Positions 45,295 through 54,177 are shown, numbered from the stretch's first letter. The stretch is 64,000 nucleotides of DNA from DATKPC01 sp035524275 (GCA_035524275.1 DATKPC010000122.1:1-64000), one strand, 5' to 3'. Made by a program: numbers and translations. The notes: a model not told the origin generated them from the letters alone.

Positions 45295-46122
45295 CTAGGG
45301 CTTGGGCTGCTCGACGCGAAATTCGATGCGACGGTTCTGCGAGCGGCCATCGGCTGTCGCGTTGTCGGCGATCGGACGTTCGGCCCCGAATCCGATCGCG
45401 ACCAGGCGATTCGCCGGGATTCCGCGACCGACGAGCGCGTCGCGCACCGCGACCGCCCGCGCGTTGCTCAGAACACGGTTCTCGTCGGCGCCGCCGACAT
45501 TGTCGGTATGGCCCTCGACGCGCAACGTCCCGGGGCAATCGGCAGCGGCCTTCGCCAGATCGTCGAGCAGCGGGCCGCTGGAGGCGGCGATCTGTGCGCT
45601 GCCGGTCGCGAATTCGATCCGCGACGTCGAGACCAGCTTGGCCAGCGCTGCCTCGCAGCTCGCAATCGCCGCCGCCGAGGGCTGCGCCTCGGCGGGTGCC
45701 GGCGCAGGCGGCGGCGGTTCGCTCCGGGGTGCGCCGAAGGTTCCGCTGACGTCGACCGCGCAGGTCAGCCGCAGCCCCCACGCCGGGCACGTCGCGGCCC
45801 GGGCCAGCGCGAGCGCCCTGTCGCCGTCGCCCGCCTGCGGCGGTTCGCCGCCCAGGCGGACGTCCTGGCCCGAAACGTCGAGCGTCACCCACGAGAAGCC
45901 GGCGGCGTCCAGCTGGCGGCGCGTCTCTGCGCGCACCGATTCCTGGACCACGTCGTGCGCAAACGGCCAGAGTGCATACACGAGCAGCGCGAGCAGCCCC
46001 AGCAGCGGCAGCAACCCTCGCCACACGAACGGCCAGATCGGCTGCGGCCGACGAACCCAGCGCCGCTGAATGCTCGTGGTGCGAACGACGCTGCCGCCCT
46101 GCAGGGCCTGCGCGGTGCTCAT
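45295..46122 (-). CDS. OmpA-family protein with inner-membrane anchor
   Basis: A 275-residue envelope protein. A single membrane helix (GLLPLLGLLALLVYALWPFA, about 37-56) is followed by a BON-like segment (VRAETRRQLDAAGFSWVTLDVSGQDVRLGG, read in pieces) and a C-terminal peptidoglycan-binding OmpA domain: IEFATGSAQIAASSGPLLDDLA, VEGHTDNVGGADENRVLSNARA and RSQNRRIEFRV. GAGGAGG lies 7 bases before the ATG. It is followed by the 27-residue-repeat gene on the same strand, and the two may act together in the envelope. The ArfA-type BON-OmpA layout is the closest described one. Confidence 0.85.
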   Translation of the reverse strand: MSTAQALQGGSVVRTTSIQRRWVRRPQPIWPFVWRGLLPLLGLLALLVYALWPFAHDVVQESVRAETRRQLDAAGFSWVTLDVSGQDVRLGGEPPQAGDGDRALALARAATCPAWGLRLTCAVDVSGTFGAPRSEPPPPAPAPAEAQPSAAAIASCEAALAKLVSTSRIEFATGSAQIAASSGPLLDDLAKAAADCPGTLRVEGHTDNVGGADENRVLSNARAVAVRDALVGRGIPANRLVAIGFGAERPIADNATADGRSQNRRIEFRVEQPKP

Positions 46123-46204
46123 GCCGATTCCTCCTCGGGGTCCGCATCGGGCCGTGCGCGCTCCGTTCGGGAGCAGGGCAAGCGCGGGATTCCTGCGGGA
46201 CTTC

Positions 46205-46219
46205 TTCGATTTGATCGAA
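46205..46219. promoter_or_regulatory. Palindrome upstream of the OmpA-family gene
   Basis: TTCGAT-TTG-ATCGAA is a perfect interrupted palindrome in an AT-richer patch about 85 bases before the OmpA-family start. It could be an operator; no known regulator consensus is matched. Confidence 0.3.
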
Positions 46220-46304
46220 CGATAACCATAATCCGATCGGGTCGGCAACGCCCGAACGGGTAATCCACGCGCGGCCATGGTGACGCCAGCGCGGGACGGC
46301 GCCC

Positions 46305-47063
46305 TCAGTTGCGGACCGCGGACAGGAACTGCCGAAGCTCGGGCGACTGCGGATCGTCGAAAAGCCGCGCGGCGGCGCCCGTCTCGTGAATCCTGCCGCC
46401 GTGCATGAAGACGACCCGGTTCGCGATCCGGCGCGCGAAATTCATCTCGTGCGTCACCATGAGCAGCGTCATTCCTTCGGCGGCAAGCGCCTCGACGACG
46501 CGCAGCACCTCGCCGACGAGTTCCGGGTCGAGCGCGGACGTGATCTCGTCGCACAGCAGCACGCGAGGTTGCATCGCCAAAGCGCGCGCGATCGCCACGC
46601 GCTGCTGCTGGCCGCCCGACAATTGCTCCGGGAAGGCATCGAACTTGTCGCCCAGCCCCACGCGTGCCAACAGGCGGCGTGCCTCGACCGCTGCCGTCGT
46701 GGCGGCGACGCCCCGCACGCGCATCGGGGCCAGCATCACGTTGCGTCCGACGGACAGGTGCGGGAAGAGGTTGAAGCCCTGGAAGATCATCCCGACGTGC
46801 TGCCGCAGTTCGCGCAGCTCGGCCGCGTCGGGCTGCGCATGCAGCAGGCGCCCGTCGACCGTGAGTCGACCTTCCTGGAACGATTCGAGACCGTTGATGC
46901 AGCGCAGCAGCGTGCTCTTGCCCGAACCGCTGCGACCGATGATCGCGATGACCTCGCCGGCGGAAACGTCCAGGTCGACACCCCGCAGCACCTCATGCTC
47001 GCCGTAGCGCTTGCGGAGCGCCTCGATGCGCACGATCGGCGCGCCGGGTTCAACGAGATCCAT
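46305..47063 (-). CDS. Polar amino-acid ABC transporter ATPase
   Basis: A 252-residue GlnQ-type ATPase. Walker A (GRSGSGKST), signature (LSGGQQQRVAIARALAM), Walker B (VLLCDEITSALDPELVGEV) and the H-loop (MTHEMNFARRIANRVVFMHGG, partial) are intact. It overlaps the upstream permease gene by 14 bases. Powers import of an amino acid through the two permeases encoded just before it. The substrate (basic, acidic or neutral) cannot be told. Confidence 0.94.
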   Translation of the reverse strand: MDLVEPGAPIVRIEALRKRYGEHEVLRGVDLDVSAGEVIAIIGRSGSGKSTLLRCINGLESFQEGRLTVDGRLLHAQPDAAELRELRQHVGMIFQGFNLFPHLSVGRNVMLAPMRVRGVAATTAAVEARRLLARVGLGDKFDAFPEQLSGGQQQRVAIARALAMQPRVLLCDEITSALDPELVGEVLRVVEALAAEGMTLLMVTHEMNFARRIANRVVFMHGGRIHETGAAARLFDDPQSPELRQFLSAVRN

Positions 47064-47700
47064 TCAGCCTCCTCTCCAGTCTCCGGCTCGCCCAGGTGAT
47101 GGGGAAACACAGCGCGAAGTACGTCAGCGCGACGAAGCCGTAGACCGTGAATGGCCGGAACGTCGCATTGACGATCACCTGCCCGGCCTTGGTCACCTCG
47201 ACGAAACCGATGATCGATGCGAGCGCGGTGCCCTTGACGACCTGCACCAGGAAGCCGACCGTGGGCGGGACGGCCGTGCGCAGCGCCTGCGGCAGGATCA
47301 CGTCGCGAAGCTTCTGCGGGAACGACAGCGCCAGCGCGTCGGCCGCTTCCCATTGCCCGCGCGGCACGCCTTCGACGCAGCCGCGCCAGATCTCCGCAAG
47401 GAACGCGCTGGAATAGAGCGTCAGCGCCGCCGTGGCCGCGACCCACGGCGAGACGTCGACGCCGAGAAGCGCGATGCCGAAATACGCCAGGAAGAGCTGC
47501 ATGAGCAGCGGCGTGCCCTGGAAGACCTGGACGACGCCGCGCACGATCGCTGCCGCCGCCGGTACCCGCGACAAGCGAAGGACGAGGAGGAGGATTCCGC
47601 CCACGCCGCCGCCCACGAAGGCGATCATCGACAGGACCAGCGTCCAGCGCGCCGCCAGAAGCAGATTGCGCAGGATGTCCCAGAGCGTGAAGTCGACCAT
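47050..47700 (-). CDS. Amino-acid ABC transporter permease
   Basis: A 216-residue His/Glu/Gln/Arg-type permease with about five helices. The family motifs VVQVFQGTPLLMQLFLAYFG and the coupling loop WEAADALALSFPQKLRDVILPQALRTAVPP (middle given as EAADALALS) are visible. It lies 37 bases after the first permease gene and overlaps the ATPase gene. Forms a heterodimer with the other permease. Confidence 0.92.
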   Translation of the reverse strand: MVDFTLWDILRNLLLAARWTLVLSMIAFVGGGVGGILLLVLRLSRVPAAAAIVRGVVQVFQGTPLLMQLFLAYFGIALLGVDVSPWVAATAALTLYSSAFLAEIWRGCVEGVPRGQWEAADALALSFPQKLRDVILPQALRTAVPPTVGFLVQVVKGTALASIIGFVEVTKAGQVIVNATFRPFTVYGFVALTYFALCFPITWASRRLERRLNGSR

Positions 47701-47737
47701 GCGGGGCTCGGCGTCGCCGGGAGCGGATGCCGCCGGC

Positions 47738-48457
47738 CTACGGGTGCGGCCCGCTGCCGGATGCCGGGGCCGCCGCTCGACCGGACGCGACGCCGGAATG
47801 GCCGAAGAGCCACCGCGTCCCGGCGACCATGAGCGCCTGGCGCAAGGCGACCGCCAGCGCGAGGTAGATCACCGTCGCGACGATCGTCGCCTCGAACGCC
47901 CGAAAGTTGCGGCTCTGGATGAGATTGGCGTAATAGGACAGTTCCGCCGCCGAGATCTGCCCGCAGACCGCCGAGCCCAGCATCACGATCACGATCTGGC
48001 TCGTCGTTGCCGGCCAGGCTTGCTTCAAGGCTGGAGGCAGCACGACGTGGAAGAAGATCTGCGCGCGCGACAACGCGAGGCTCGCGGCGGCCTCGACCTG
48101 GCCGCGCGGCGTCGCGAGCAATGCGCCGCGGAAGATTTCCGTCGCATAGGCGCCGAGGTTGACCGTCATGGCCAGGATCGACGCGGCGACCGGCGACAGG
48201 CGGATGCCGAGGGACGGCAGCCCGAAAAAGAGGAAGAAGAGCTGCACGATGAACGGCGTATTGCGCATCGCCTCGACGTAGGCCACGACCGGCCAGCGAA
48301 GCCACGCCGGCGCATCGTGCCGCGCCCACGCACCGCCGACGCCGATCGCCAGGCCGCCGAGCGTGCTCGCCACCGTCAACCCCACCGTCAAGGCGGCCCC
48401 GCGGGCGAGCTGCGGCCACTGCGCGAGGACCGCGAGGAAGTCGAGGTCAACGGTCAT
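47738..48457 (-). CDS. Amino-acid ABC transporter permease
   Basis: A 239-residue permease of the same family, with YVEAMRNTPFIVQLFFLFFGLP and the loop GQVEAAASLALSRAQIFFHVVLPPALK. It follows the binding-protein gene by 39 bases. The C-terminal tail is Gly/Ser-rich. Order of the operon is binding protein, permease, permease, ATPase. Confidence 0.92.
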   Translation of the reverse strand: MTVDLDFLAVLAQWPQLARGAALTVGLTVASTLGGLAIGVGGAWARHDAPAWLRWPVVAYVEAMRNTPFIVQLFFLFFGLPSLGIRLSPVAASILAMTVNLGAYATEIFRGALLATPRGQVEAAASLALSRAQIFFHVVLPPALKQAWPATTSQIVIVMLGSAVCGQISAAELSYYANLIQSRNFRAFEATIVATVIYLALAVALRQALMVAGTRWLFGHSGVASGRAAAPASGSGPHP

Positions 48458-48496
48458 CGCGTCCCGCGCCGGCGTGCCGGCGCGTCATGCGGGTCG

Positions 48497-49291
48497 TCAT
48501 TGGGGCAGGTCGCCGGCCGGCCGCGAAAGCCATTTCTGCGACAGCTTGTCCAGATCGCCCGCGCGTCTGGCCGCCGCCACGATCTCGTTCACGCGCGCGC
48601 GCAGTTTGTCCTCACCCTTGGCCACACCGACGAAGTTGGGCGATTCCTTCAGCAGGAACTTGAACTCCGCGCCGAGTTGCGGATTGCGCCGGATCATGTT
48701 GTCGGCCACCGACGCGCCGGTGCCGATCGCCTCGACTTGGCCGGACACGAAGGCGGCCACTGTCGCGTTGTTGTCCTCGAAGCGGCGGATGTCGGCCGTC
48801 GCCGGCGCGATCCGGGACAGTTCGATGTCCTCGAGCGCGCCGCGCGTCACGGAGACCGACTTGCCGGCCAGGTCCGCGGCACTCTTGAGGGCCAGCGCCT
48901 TCGTCGCGTACACGGCCTGGAAGTAGGGCGAATACGCTGCCGCAAAATCGATGACCTTCTCGCGCTCCGGCGTCTTGCCGAGCGTGCTGATGACGATGTC
49001 GGCCTTCTTCGTCTGCAGGTAGGGGATCCGGTTGGCGCTCGTCACCGGGACGAGTTCCGCCCGCACGCCGAGCCGCGCGGCGACCAGTTCGGCCATGTCG
49101 ATGTCCAGGCCCATCGGCTTGAGATCCGGCCCGACGAAGCCGTACGGCGGAAAGTCGGTCGGCACCGCGACACGAATGACCTTGCGAGCCAGCACATCGT
49201 CCAGCGCCGTCTGCGCGCTCGCGCAAGCGGCGCTGGTCGCCGCGAGAACGACAACCAGGGCTTTGAACCGATCAGACCATCGTCGACGCAT
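48497..49291 (-). CDS. Periplasmic amino-acid-binding protein
   Basis: A 264-residue SBP_bac_3 protein. The signal peptide ends near ACASAQ (about 26). The ligand fold shows VIRVAVPTDFPPYGFVGPDLKPMGLDIDMAELVA, ISTLGKTPEREKVIDFAAAYSPYFQAVYA and AAGKSVSVTRG-like hinge segments. The usual ligand-binding TPER motif is present as KTPEREKVIDF. First gene of the four-gene amino-acid uptake operon, divergent from the sirtuin gene. Confidence 0.93.
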   Translation of the reverse strand: MRRRWSDRFKALVVVLAATSAACASAQTALDDVLARKVIRVAVPTDFPPYGFVGPDLKPMGLDIDMAELVAARLGVRAELVPVTSANRIPYLQTKKADIVISTLGKTPEREKVIDFAAAYSPYFQAVYATKALALKSAADLAGKSVSVTRGALEDIELSRIAPATADIRRFEDNNATVAAFVSGQVEAIGTGASVADNMIRRNPQLGAEFKFLLKESPNFVGVAKGEDKLRARVNEIVAAARRAGDLDKLSQKWLSRPAGDLPQ

Positions 49292-49433
49292 CAGGAGTCC
49301 TTGCAGGTTTCAGGGGCAGGTGAGGAACGGCGGAATTCTATGTCCGTCCGCCCTCGGCGACGGGAAGCAAGTTCCGTGCACCCATGCGATTACAATGGTG
49401 TGCACCGGTCGTGCGCGGGCAGCCCCGCATCCG

Positions 49434-50252
49434 ATGCCATCGATCATCCCCGACGGTCCCCTGCGCGAAGCGTTCGGCGCCAGTGCCCGTGTGGCCGTGC
49501 TGACCGGCGCCGGCATCTCCGCGGAAAGCGGCATACCGACCTTCCGCGACGCGCTGACGGGCCTGTGGTCGAACTTCGACGCCGAATCGCTCGCCACGCC
49601 GGAGGCTTTCCGGCGGGATCCGGCGTTCGTCTGGGGCTGGTACGAGTGGCGTCGAGCGCAAGTGGCCCGCGCACAGCCGAATGCCGGGCATCTCGCGCTC
49701 GCGCGCCTCGAGTCGATGGCGCGCGACGTCGTCGTCGTGACGCAGAACGTCGACGACCTGCACGAGCGCGCGGGCAGCCACGCCGTCGTGCACCTGCATG
49801 GCAGCCTGTTCGCGCCGCGTTGCGTCGACTGCAGCCAGCCGCACCGTTTCGGCGACGACCTCCCGGCCGAGCCGGATGGCGGACGCCGGCTGACCCCGCC
49901 GGCCTGCGCCGCGTGCGGCGGCATGGTTCGCCCCGGCGTCGTCTGGTTCGGCGAGGCGCTCCCGACCGCCGCGTGGAGCCGCGCGATCGATGCCGTCGAG
50001 GCCTGCGACCTGCTCCTCGTCGTCGGAACGAGCGGACTCGTGCAACCGGCGGCGCGCCTGCCGGCCGTGGCGCGCGAGGCCGGCGCGACGGTCGTTGCCG
50101 TCAATCTGCAACCGTCGGCGATCGATGCCGTCGCGCACTATGTCCTCCGCGGCGAAGCGGGCGCGCTACTGCCGATGCTTCTCGGCGCCGACGATGGGGC
50201 CGCCGTGCGGCCGCGCGCGAAGCGCTTGGGCGAGGGGTGGGGGTCGGGGTAG
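49434..50252 (+). CDS. cobB: SIR2-family NAD-dependent deacylase, class III (CobB/SIRT5-like)
   Basis: A 272-residue sirtuin removing acyl groups from lysines with NAD. Motifs: VLTGAGISAESGIPTFRDALTGLW, TQNVDDLHERAG, catalytic His122 in HLHGS, and a zinc site of Cys130, Cys133, Cys158 and Cys161. Tyr70 and Arg73 (YEWR) form the Y-x-x-R motif that, in SIRT5 and CobB, favours succinyl, malonyl or glutaryl groups. The start (MPSIIPDGP) sits 38 bases after a TACAAT that could be a -10 (49391-49396); the open frame upstream is not sirtuin-like. The 3' end forms a G-rich tract. Confidence 0.93.
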   Translation: MPSIIPDGPLREAFGASARVAVLTGAGISAESGIPTFRDALTGLWSNFDAESLATPEAFRRDPAFVWGWYEWRRAQVARAQPNAGHLALARLESMARDVVVVTQNVDDLHERAGSHAVVHLHGSLFAPRCVDCSQPHRFGDDLPAEPDGGRRLTPPACAACGGMVRPGVVWFGEALPTAAWSRAIDAVEACDLLLVVGTSGLVQPAARLPAVAREAGATVVAVNLQPSAIDAVAHYVLRGEAGALLPMLLGADDGAAVRPRAKRLGEGWGSG

Positions 50253-50266
50253 GGCTGGGGAAAGGG
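50228..50266 (+). other. G-quadruplex-forming tract at the sirtuin 3' end
   Basis: Seven runs of three to five G in 39 bases on the plus strand, with loops of 1-3 bases, spanning the sirtuin stop (50250-50252) and reaching within 8 bases of the convergent GST stop. It meets the usual G3+N1-7 pattern several times over. Confidence 0.6.
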
Positions 50267-50273
50267 TGATCGC

Positions 50274-50978
50274 TCAGGCCGGCGCAGGAATCTTCAAGCC
50301 CCGAGCAACCGCCGGCCGCGCCAGGAAAGCCTGCAGCACCCGCTGCACCTGCGGGAAATCGCCATAGCCGACGAGGTCGGCCGCGAAGTAGAAGCCGACG
50401 AGGTTGTTCACCCACGGCCAGGTCGCGAAGTCGGCGATCGTGATCTCGTCGCCGACGATCCATGCGCGACCCTGCAAATGGCCGTCCAGGACGCCCAGCA
50501 GGCGCCGCGCCTCCGTCGCGTAGCGGTCGCGCGGCCGCTTGTCCTCGAAGTCCCTGCCGGCGAACTTGTGGAAGAACCCGACCTGCCCGAACATCGGCCC
50601 GATGCCCCCCATCTGGAACATCAGCCATTGGATCGTCTCGTAGCGCCGCGTCGCGTCGAGCGGGAGGAACCTGCCCGTCTTGTCGGCCAGGTAAAGTAGG
50701 ATGGCGCCCGATTCGAACAGCGCCAGCGGCCGCCTTCCGGGTCCGTCGGGATCGAGGATCGCCGGGATCTTGCCGTTGGGATTGAGCGACAGGAATTCCG
50801 GAGTCCGTTGGTCACCGGCGTCGAAGTCCACCCGATGCGGCTCGTAGGCCAGGCCGCATTCCTCCAGCATGATCGAAACCTTGACGCCGTTCGGCGTGGT
50901 CAGGGAATAGAGCTGCAGGCGGTCCGGATGCCGCGCCGGCCATTTGCTCGTGATGCGGAAGGCGTCGAGGTCGATCAT
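50274..50978 (-). CDS. Glutathione S-transferase, YghU/YfcG-like
   Basis: A 234-residue GST. The thioredoxin-like N-domain reads LQLYSLTTPNGVKVSIMLEECGLAYEPHRVDF, with the TPNGxK active-site segment of the Nu-class YfcG/YghU proteins, and NPNGKIPAILDPDG binds the gamma-glutamyl part; the helical C-domain has IVGDEITIADFATWPW. These proteins usually show disulfide-reductase activity with glutathione. The frame extends 21 codons further, but MIDLDAFRITSKW matches the family start. It is divergent from the EamA gene. Confidence 0.9.
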   Translation of the reverse strand: MIDLDAFRITSKWPARHPDRLQLYSLTTPNGVKVSIMLEECGLAYEPHRVDFDAGDQRTPEFLSLNPNGKIPAILDPDGPGRRPLALFESGAILLYLADKTGRFLPLDATRRYETIQWLMFQMGGIGPMFGQVGFFHKFAGRDFEDKRPRDRYATEARRLLGVLDGHLQGRAWIVGDEITIADFATWPWVNNLVGFYFAADLVGYGDFPQVQRVLQAFLARPAVARGLKIPAPA

Positions 50979-51028
50979 GGTCGTTTCGAAGGGTTGAGGA
51001 CGGTGCCCCATCGTATCGTCTGCCGCCG

Positions 51029-51919
51029 ATGAACCCGGCACCCTCGCGCGGCGTCGCGATGGTCCTCGCCGCCGCCGCGCTCTGGGGCACGACCGGCACG
51101 GCGCAGAGCTTCGCGTCGCCGAACCTGTCGTCGTATTGGGTCGGGTCGCTGCGGCTCGTCGCCGCCTCGATCTTCTTCCTGCCCACGATCGCGCGCTGGC
51201 GAGCCGGGCCGTGCCGGCCGCTTCCGTGGGCGCAAGTGGCCGCCGCCGCGGCCTGCGTCACCACGTACAACCTCGCGTTCTTTGCCGGGGTCCGCTCCGC
51301 CGGTGTGGCCGTCGGCACGACGATCGCGCTCGGCAGCGGCCCCATCTGGGCCGGCATCCTGCAGGCGCTGTGGCTGGGCCGGCTGCCGCCGGCGCGCTGG
51401 TGGGCGGGCACGGCCGTCGCGATTGCCGGCGTCGGGTTGATGATCGCCGGTCGCGGCGCCGTGGGCTTGCCACCGCCGGGGGGCGCCTCGCTGTGCCTCC
51501 TCGCCGGACTGTCGTACGCCGTCTACGCGCTGGTCAACAAGCGGATGGTCTCGGCGGCGCCGGCCGGACCGGTGACGGCGGCCGTGTTCTTCGTCGCCGC
51601 GGTGCTCGCCGCGCCGGTGGCCGCCGCGCTCGCCGGGCGGCCGACGCCCACCGCGGCCGACGTCGCGGTGATCGCCTGGCTCGGCGTCCTGAGCACCGGC
51701 GTCGCCTACATGCTGTTCAGCCATGCGCTTCGCGCGATCTCGAGCGCCACCGGAGTCGCGCTGGCGCTCGCGGAGCCGGCGACGGCGTTCGTCCTTGCGG
51801 TCGTCATCGTCGGCGAACGTCCCGGCGCGGGAGGCGTCGCCGGCTTGCTCGCGGTGCTGGCGGGCCTCGGCATGGTGATCCGCGCCGAACTGGCGGCGCG
51901 CCAGATGGTGGCGGCGTGA
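51029..51919 (+). CDS. EamA/DMT family permease
   Basis: A 296-residue ten-helix inner-membrane transporter. The first repeat begins GVAMVLAAAALWGTTGTAQSFA and the second LCLLAGLSYAVYALVNKRMV; ALALAEPATAFVLAVVIVGERPG is the conserved late motif. Resembles the carboxylate/amino-acid exporter branch (RarD/YicL-like), but substrate is unknown. It ends 7 bases before the serine hydrolase gene, so they may be co-transcribed. The GST start region lies just upstream on the other strand. Confidence 0.87.
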   Translation: MNPAPSRGVAMVLAAAALWGTTGTAQSFASPNLSSYWVGSLRLVAASIFFLPTIARWRAGPCRPLPWAQVAAAAACVTTYNLAFFAGVRSAGVAVGTTIALGSGPIWAGILQALWLGRLPPARWWAGTAVAIAGVGLMIAGRGAVGLPPPGGASLCLLAGLSYAVYALVNKRMVSAAPAGPVTAAVFFVAAVLAAPVAAALAGRPTPTAADVAVIAWLGVLSTGVAYMLFSHALRAISSATGVALALAEPATAFVLAVVIVGERPGAGGVAGLLAVLAGLGMVIRAELAARQMVAA

Positions 51920-51926
51920 GACCACG

Positions 51927-53768
51927 ATGAGGACCCGCCGCAGGATTCCGCCGGCGTCCCTCGCGGCGACGCTGGTCGCCGCGTGGCTTGCAAGCGGGTG
52001 TGCCTTCGAGCCGCAACGGCCGGACACGGTCGCGCCGGGGGACTATGCGTCGGTGAAGGCCTACGTCACGGCGCTGATCCGCGCCGAGATGAAACGGCAC
52101 GACGTCGCCGGGCTGAGCCTTGCGCTGGTCGACGACCAGCGCGTCGTGTGGTCCGAAGGATTCGGCTTCGCCGATCGCGAGCGCGGCGTGCCGGCGTCGG
52201 AGCGCACCGTCTACCGCGTCGGGTCGATCTCGAAGCTGTTCACCGATACCGCGGTGATGCAGCTTGCGGAAGCCGGGCGCCTCGACATCGACGCGCCGTT
52301 CGCCGCCTACGTGAGCGAGTTTCCTCTCGACTCCGATCTGCGCCCGGGCGTCCCGCTCACGGCGCGGATGCTGATGACGCATCACGCCGGGCTGCCGCGC
52401 GACCGCCTGAAGGGATTCATGACGTCGCGTCCGGCCTCGTTCGACGACCTGCCGGGCGAGCTCACGCGCCACGACGGGAGCTATGCCCCGGGCACGGTGT
52501 TCTCCTATTCGAACCTCGGCGTCAGCATGCTGGGCACGGCGATCGAGCGGGTCGGCGGGATGCCCTTCGCCGCCTTCATGCAGGAGCGGTTGCTGTCGCC
52601 GCTTGGCATGCGGGACTCGTCGTTCGAGGGCGGGCCGTCCGTGTCTCCGCTGATGGCGCAAGGTTACGAGCACGGCCGCGCGGCGCCGGAACCCCCGTTG
52701 CGGGACGTCCCGGCCGGAGGGCTGAACGCCAGCGCCGTCGACATGGCGCGCTTCATCGCGATGCAGTTTGCCGATGGCAGGGCCGGGGATCGACAGGTCG
52801 TGCGCGCGGAAACGGTCGCGGAGATGTTCCGCGAGCAGAACGCCGGCGTGCCGCTGGACTTCGATTTCCGCGTCGGCATCGGCTGGATGCTGAGCACGTT
52901 CGGCGCCTCGACGATCCGCGACGCCGGCCCGGTCGCGCACCATGCCGGCGCGACGGCGCTGTTCCGAAGCCAGATGTATGTCCTGCCCGCGCACAAGCTC
53001 GGCGTCGTCGTCCTCGCCAACTCCGGCAGTGCCGCGGGCGTCGTCGATCGCGTCGCCACGGAGGCGCTGGCCCTCGCGCTGCAGGCGAAGACGGGTATCC
53101 GGCAACCGCCGCCGCGACGCCCGGATGCGCCGCCGGGGGCGCCCGACGACGCGGCGCTGGCGGCCTTCCCGGGCGACTACACGACGCTCGCCGGATTCGT
53201 GCACGTCGAGCGCCGTGGCACGTCGCTGCGCGCCACGGCGATGGGGCGGACGTTCCAGCTCGTGCCCGCCGCCGGTTCGCCGCCGCCGAACGACGCCGGC
53301 GGGGCCGGACCGCTGCGACTCGACTACGTGCTGCTCGGTATCCTGCATCCGGACCTGGGCGCCATCGGCGCCGTGGGGCTCATCCGACGCGATGTCGGCA
53401 GCCACGAGCTGCTGCTGGCGCTCGCCGACGGCAGGGCGATGCTGGTCGGCGAGCGCCTCGGGCTGCCGGCGCATCGGGCCGAGTGGCGCACACGCCTGGG
53501 CAGCTACGAGATCGTCGACCTCGGGGACGACCATCGCTTCGTCGACAGCGTTCGCCTCGTCGAAGAGGACGGGCAGCTGCTCGTCGAGATGCAGCCGGTC
53601 GATCGCGGCGCGCCGGCCGAGCGGATCGTGCTGTCGCCGGAGTCCGCCACCGTGGCGCGGCTGCTGGGTCCGTTGCGCGACGGCGGCGACGTCGTTCGCG
53701 TCGAGTCGATCGACGGGCACGAGGTGCTGGCCTTCTCCGGTTACCATCTGCGCCGACGCGAACCGTGA
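51927..53768 (+). CDS. Serine hydrolase, class C beta-lactamase family, probable lipoprotein
   Basis: A 613-residue exported protein. The N-terminus ends in LASGC25, a possible lipobox. The catalytic domain (about 35-390) has Ser99-I-S-Lys102 (SxxK), Tyr193-S-N195 (YxN) and HHAG in place of KTG, as in esterase- or D-aminopeptidase-like members (EstB, Pab87 type). The region after about 400 is a beta-rich extension. A true beta-lactamase is unlikely because of the HxG motif and the extra domain. Probably a periplasmic esterase or peptidase; substrate unknown. Confidence 0.85.
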   Translation: MRTRRRIPPASLAATLVAAWLASGCAFEPQRPDTVAPGDYASVKAYVTALIRAEMKRHDVAGLSLALVDDQRVVWSEGFGFADRERGVPASERTVYRVGSISKLFTDTAVMQLAEAGRLDIDAPFAAYVSEFPLDSDLRPGVPLTARMLMTHHAGLPRDRLKGFMTSRPASFDDLPGELTRHDGSYAPGTVFSYSNLGVSMLGTAIERVGGMPFAAFMQERLLSPLGMRDSSFEGGPSVSPLMAQGYEHGRAAPEPPLRDVPAGGLNASAVDMARFIAMQFADGRAGDRQVVRAETVAEMFREQNAGVPLDFDFRVGIGWMLSTFGASTIRDAGPVAHHAGATALFRSQMYVLPAHKLGVVVLANSGSAAGVVDRVATEALALALQAKTGIRQPPPRRPDAPPGAPDDAALAAFPGDYTTLAGFVHVERRGTSLRATAMGRTFQLVPAAGSPPPNDAGGAGPLRLDYVLLGILHPDLGAIGAVGLIRRDVGSHELLLALADGRAMLVGERLGLPAHRAEWRTRLGSYEIVDLGDDHRFVDSVRLVEEDGQLLVEMQPVDRGAPAERIVLSPESATVARLLGPLRDGGDVVRVESIDGHEVLAFSGYHLRRREP

Positions 53769-53805
53769 CGCGCGCGCGGGCGCCGCGACAGCCGGGAGGG
53801 GACGA

Positions 53806-54177
53806 ATGAGCAGCGTGCGTTGGCATCTGGCGGCCTGCGCCCTGGCCGCGAGCGCGGGCCAGGCCGCCATCGCCGACGAGGCGCCGCATGACTGGCAGCT
53901 CGCCGGCCGGATGGGCCTCGCGCAGTTCATCATCATCCCGGAGGCGGCGGCGCGCGATCGCGCGTACTACCAGCGCGTGATCGACGAGGCGTGCGGCGAG
54001 AATTCGACCTGCTTCCTGCGATTCTTCACGAACAGCCGGCACAAGCCCGTGGCGCTGCCGCTCGACGACGCGATCTACCAGGAGCAGACGGCGCTTTTCA
54101 ACCGCTCGATGAAGGCGCGACTGGAGCTGTTCCGCTTCGCGTGCCGACTCGGCATGCCCGACGACGGCTGCTTCTGA
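53806..54177 (+). CDS. Small secreted protein of unknown function
   Basis: A 123-residue protein with a signal peptide (HLAACALAASAGQAAIADEA). The mature part of about 100 residues is helical with four cysteines (CGENSTC and FACRLGMPDDGC), suited to two disulfides. The ATG has GGGAGGGG 4 bases upstream. The stop shares a base with the start of the MFS transporter gene (TGATG), so the two are translationally coupled. No family is recognised. Confidence 0.65.
   Translation: MSSVRWHLAACALAASAGQAAIADEAPHDWQLAGRMGLAQFIIIPEAAARDRAYYQRVIDEACGENSTCFLRFFTNSRHKPVALPLDDAIYQEQTALFNRSMKARLELFRFACRLGMPDDGCF

Noticed and set aside
51927..53768. Antibiotic-resistance beta-lactamase
   Set aside because: SxxK and YxN are present but the third motif is HHAG and there is a long extra C-terminal domain; esterase- or peptidase-like members of the family fit better.
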